From assembly GCA_963817015.1 (NCBI GenBank), contig CAWFMV010000019.1, positions 310,001 to 374,000 of the forward strand: a DNA stretch of 64,000 nt, in the 5' to 3' direction. The stretch is from VAZQ01 sp963817015. GTDB lineage: Bacteria > Pseudomonadota > Alphaproteobacteria > Rhizobiales > Xanthobacteraceae. The notes beneath the pieces are model-generated. The model saw only the letters and a list, made by a program, of their open reading frames with translations, ran no database searches and was not told the DNA's origin. The position numbers and the translations under genes are program-made. Positions 63,140 through 64,000 of the stretch are shown here, in pieces. Each line of letters starts with the position of its first letter. The stretch's first letter is position 1.

Positions 63140-64000
63140 ATGCCAAGGCTGCTGGTCGCCGTCACGCTGGCCGCAATCGTTGCTGGCCTATCCCATGCCA
63201 ACGCGCAGACCTATCCGGCGCGCCCGATCACCATGATCGTGCCGCTCGCGCCGGGCGGCTCGACCGACGTGATCGGCCGCATCATGGCGGAAGGCATGCG
63301 GGTCTCGCTCGGGCAGCCGATCGTGGTCGAGAACGTCACCGGCGCCGGCGGCACTCTTGGCGTGGGACGCCTCGCCCGGGCGACCCCTGATGGCTACACG
63401 TTCGGCATCGGGCAGTGGGGCACCAACATGGCGAACGGCGCCATCTACTCGCTCCAGTACGATCTCGTGGCGGACTTCGAGCCGATTGCACTGATCGCGA
63501 CGCAGCCGTTCCTGATCGTCGCCCGCAAGACTTCATCCCGCCAAGGACCTTGCGGAGCTGGTCACGTGGCTGAAGACCAACACCGACAAGGCCTCGCAAG
63601 GCAATTCCGGCATCGGCACGCCCAGCCATGTGGCCGGCATCTTCCTGCAGAACGCGATCGGCGCGCGCTGGCCGCTGGTGCCTTATCGCAGCGCCGGCCT
63701 GTCGATGCAGGACCTGATTGCCGGCAACATCGACGTCATGCTCGACACCCCCGCGGTGTCGATGCCGCAGGTGCGCTCCGGCAACATCAGGGCCTATGCG
63801 GTGACCGCCAAGAACCGCATCGTGGTTGCGCCGGAGATTCCAACGACCGACGAGGCTGGCCTGCCCGGATTCTATTTCTCGTTCTGGCACGCGCTGTGGG
63901 CGCCCAAGGGCACGCCGCAGCCGATCATCGCCAAGCTCAACCAAGCCGCCGCGAAAGCGCTCGCCGATCCGGGCATCAAGCAGAAGCTCGTCGACCTCGC
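63140..64000 (+). CDS. Bug-family solute receptor, 3' end outside window (frameshifted)
   Basis: Signal peptide LLVAVTLAAIVAGLSHANA, then TYPARPITMIVPLAPGGSTDVIGRIMAE, VVENVTGAGGTLGVGRLARATPDGYTFGIG, all Bug signatures. The frame breaks at about 63520-63530 in IVARKT...; the other frame continues AKDLAELVTWLKTNTDKASQGNSGIGTPSHVAG, GNIDVMLDTPAVSMPQVRSGNIRAYAVT to the window edge. GGGAGG before ATG 63140. The wrong frame is also open to the edge. Ligand unknown. Confidence 0.78.
   Translation, partial: MPRLLVAVTLAAIVAGLSHANAQTYPARPITMIVPLAPGGSTDVIGRIMAEGMRVSLGQPIVVENVTGAGGTLGVGRLARATPDGYTFGIGQWGTNMANGAIYSLQYDLVADFEPIALIATQPFLIVARKTSSRQGPCGAGHVAEDQHRQGLARQFRHRHAQPCGRHLPAERDRRALAAGALSQRRPVDAGPDCRQHRRHARHPRGVDAAGALRQHQGLCGDRQEPHRGCAGDSNDRRGWPARILFLVLARAVGAQGHAAADHRQAQPSRRESARRSGHQAEARRPR

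Overview
The window looks like a chromosomal segment of a high-GC alphaproteobacterium of the Hyphomicrobiales (Bradyrhizobium / Rhodopseudomonas / Pseudolabrys neighbourhood). Grounds seen in the sequence: strong GC bias, a classical alphaproteobacterial groESL operon with a CIRCE operator, glcDEF, a DUF4424 protein, three Bug-type solute receptors, and intergenic palindromes of the type common in Bradyrhizobiaceae. That placement is inference. I see no rRNA, tRNA, CRISPR array, prophage or replication origin.

Layout. 0-6 kb: end of an L,D-transpeptidase, a DUF4424 protein, a ParDE-like toxin-antitoxin pair, an RraA-like aldolase with an MFS exporter, a broken phosphotransferase/ATPase gene and a HigBA-like pair. 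6-16 kb: two tandem secreted paralogues with EF-hand-like loops, a ThDP enzyme, an Uup-type ABC-F ATPase divergent from a TetR regulator, a YbdK-like ligase, a universal stress protein and a cytochrome c. 16-20.6 kb: glcDEF and a Lys/Ala-rich histone-like protein. 21-29 kb: a ketopantoate-reductase-like protein, a TorF-type porin, a TRAP transporter operon and an NhaD-like antiporter. 29-39.8 kb: a Bug receptor, a dienelactone hydrolase, two META-like secreted proteins, a LigI-like amidohydrolase, a Tat-exported FAD protein, a rhomboid protease, a periplasmic acetamidase/formamidase, and a metal ABC receptor plus permease. 39.9-43.7 kb: groESL, a class II aldolase and a VOC protein. 43.7-45.4 kb: an IS110-family element inside a composite REP palindrome. 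45.4-64 kb: envelope, secreted and small-molecule genes, including two DUF4344 paralogues, a KSNFG-repeat protein, a CheZ-like phosphatase, a GT2 / YdjC-deacetylase / GtrA lipid-carrier glycan module and threonine synthase.

Most striking observation: the IS110-family element splits a REP palindrome, and taking it out restores the palindrome. Its 3' non-coding end can fold into a stem-loop with an internal loop. One side of that loop matches the left half of the insertion site and the other side is complementary to the right half. This is the architecture expected of the target-binding loop of an IS110-type bridge RNA, so the target specificity of this element may be readable from sequence.

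Caveat: at least 12 genes carry one or more frame breaks, several at short G/C runs, while neighbouring genes are intact. Either the assembly holds uncorrected indels or many accessory genes are decaying. Such genes are reported as one feature spanning the broken frame, with break points given.
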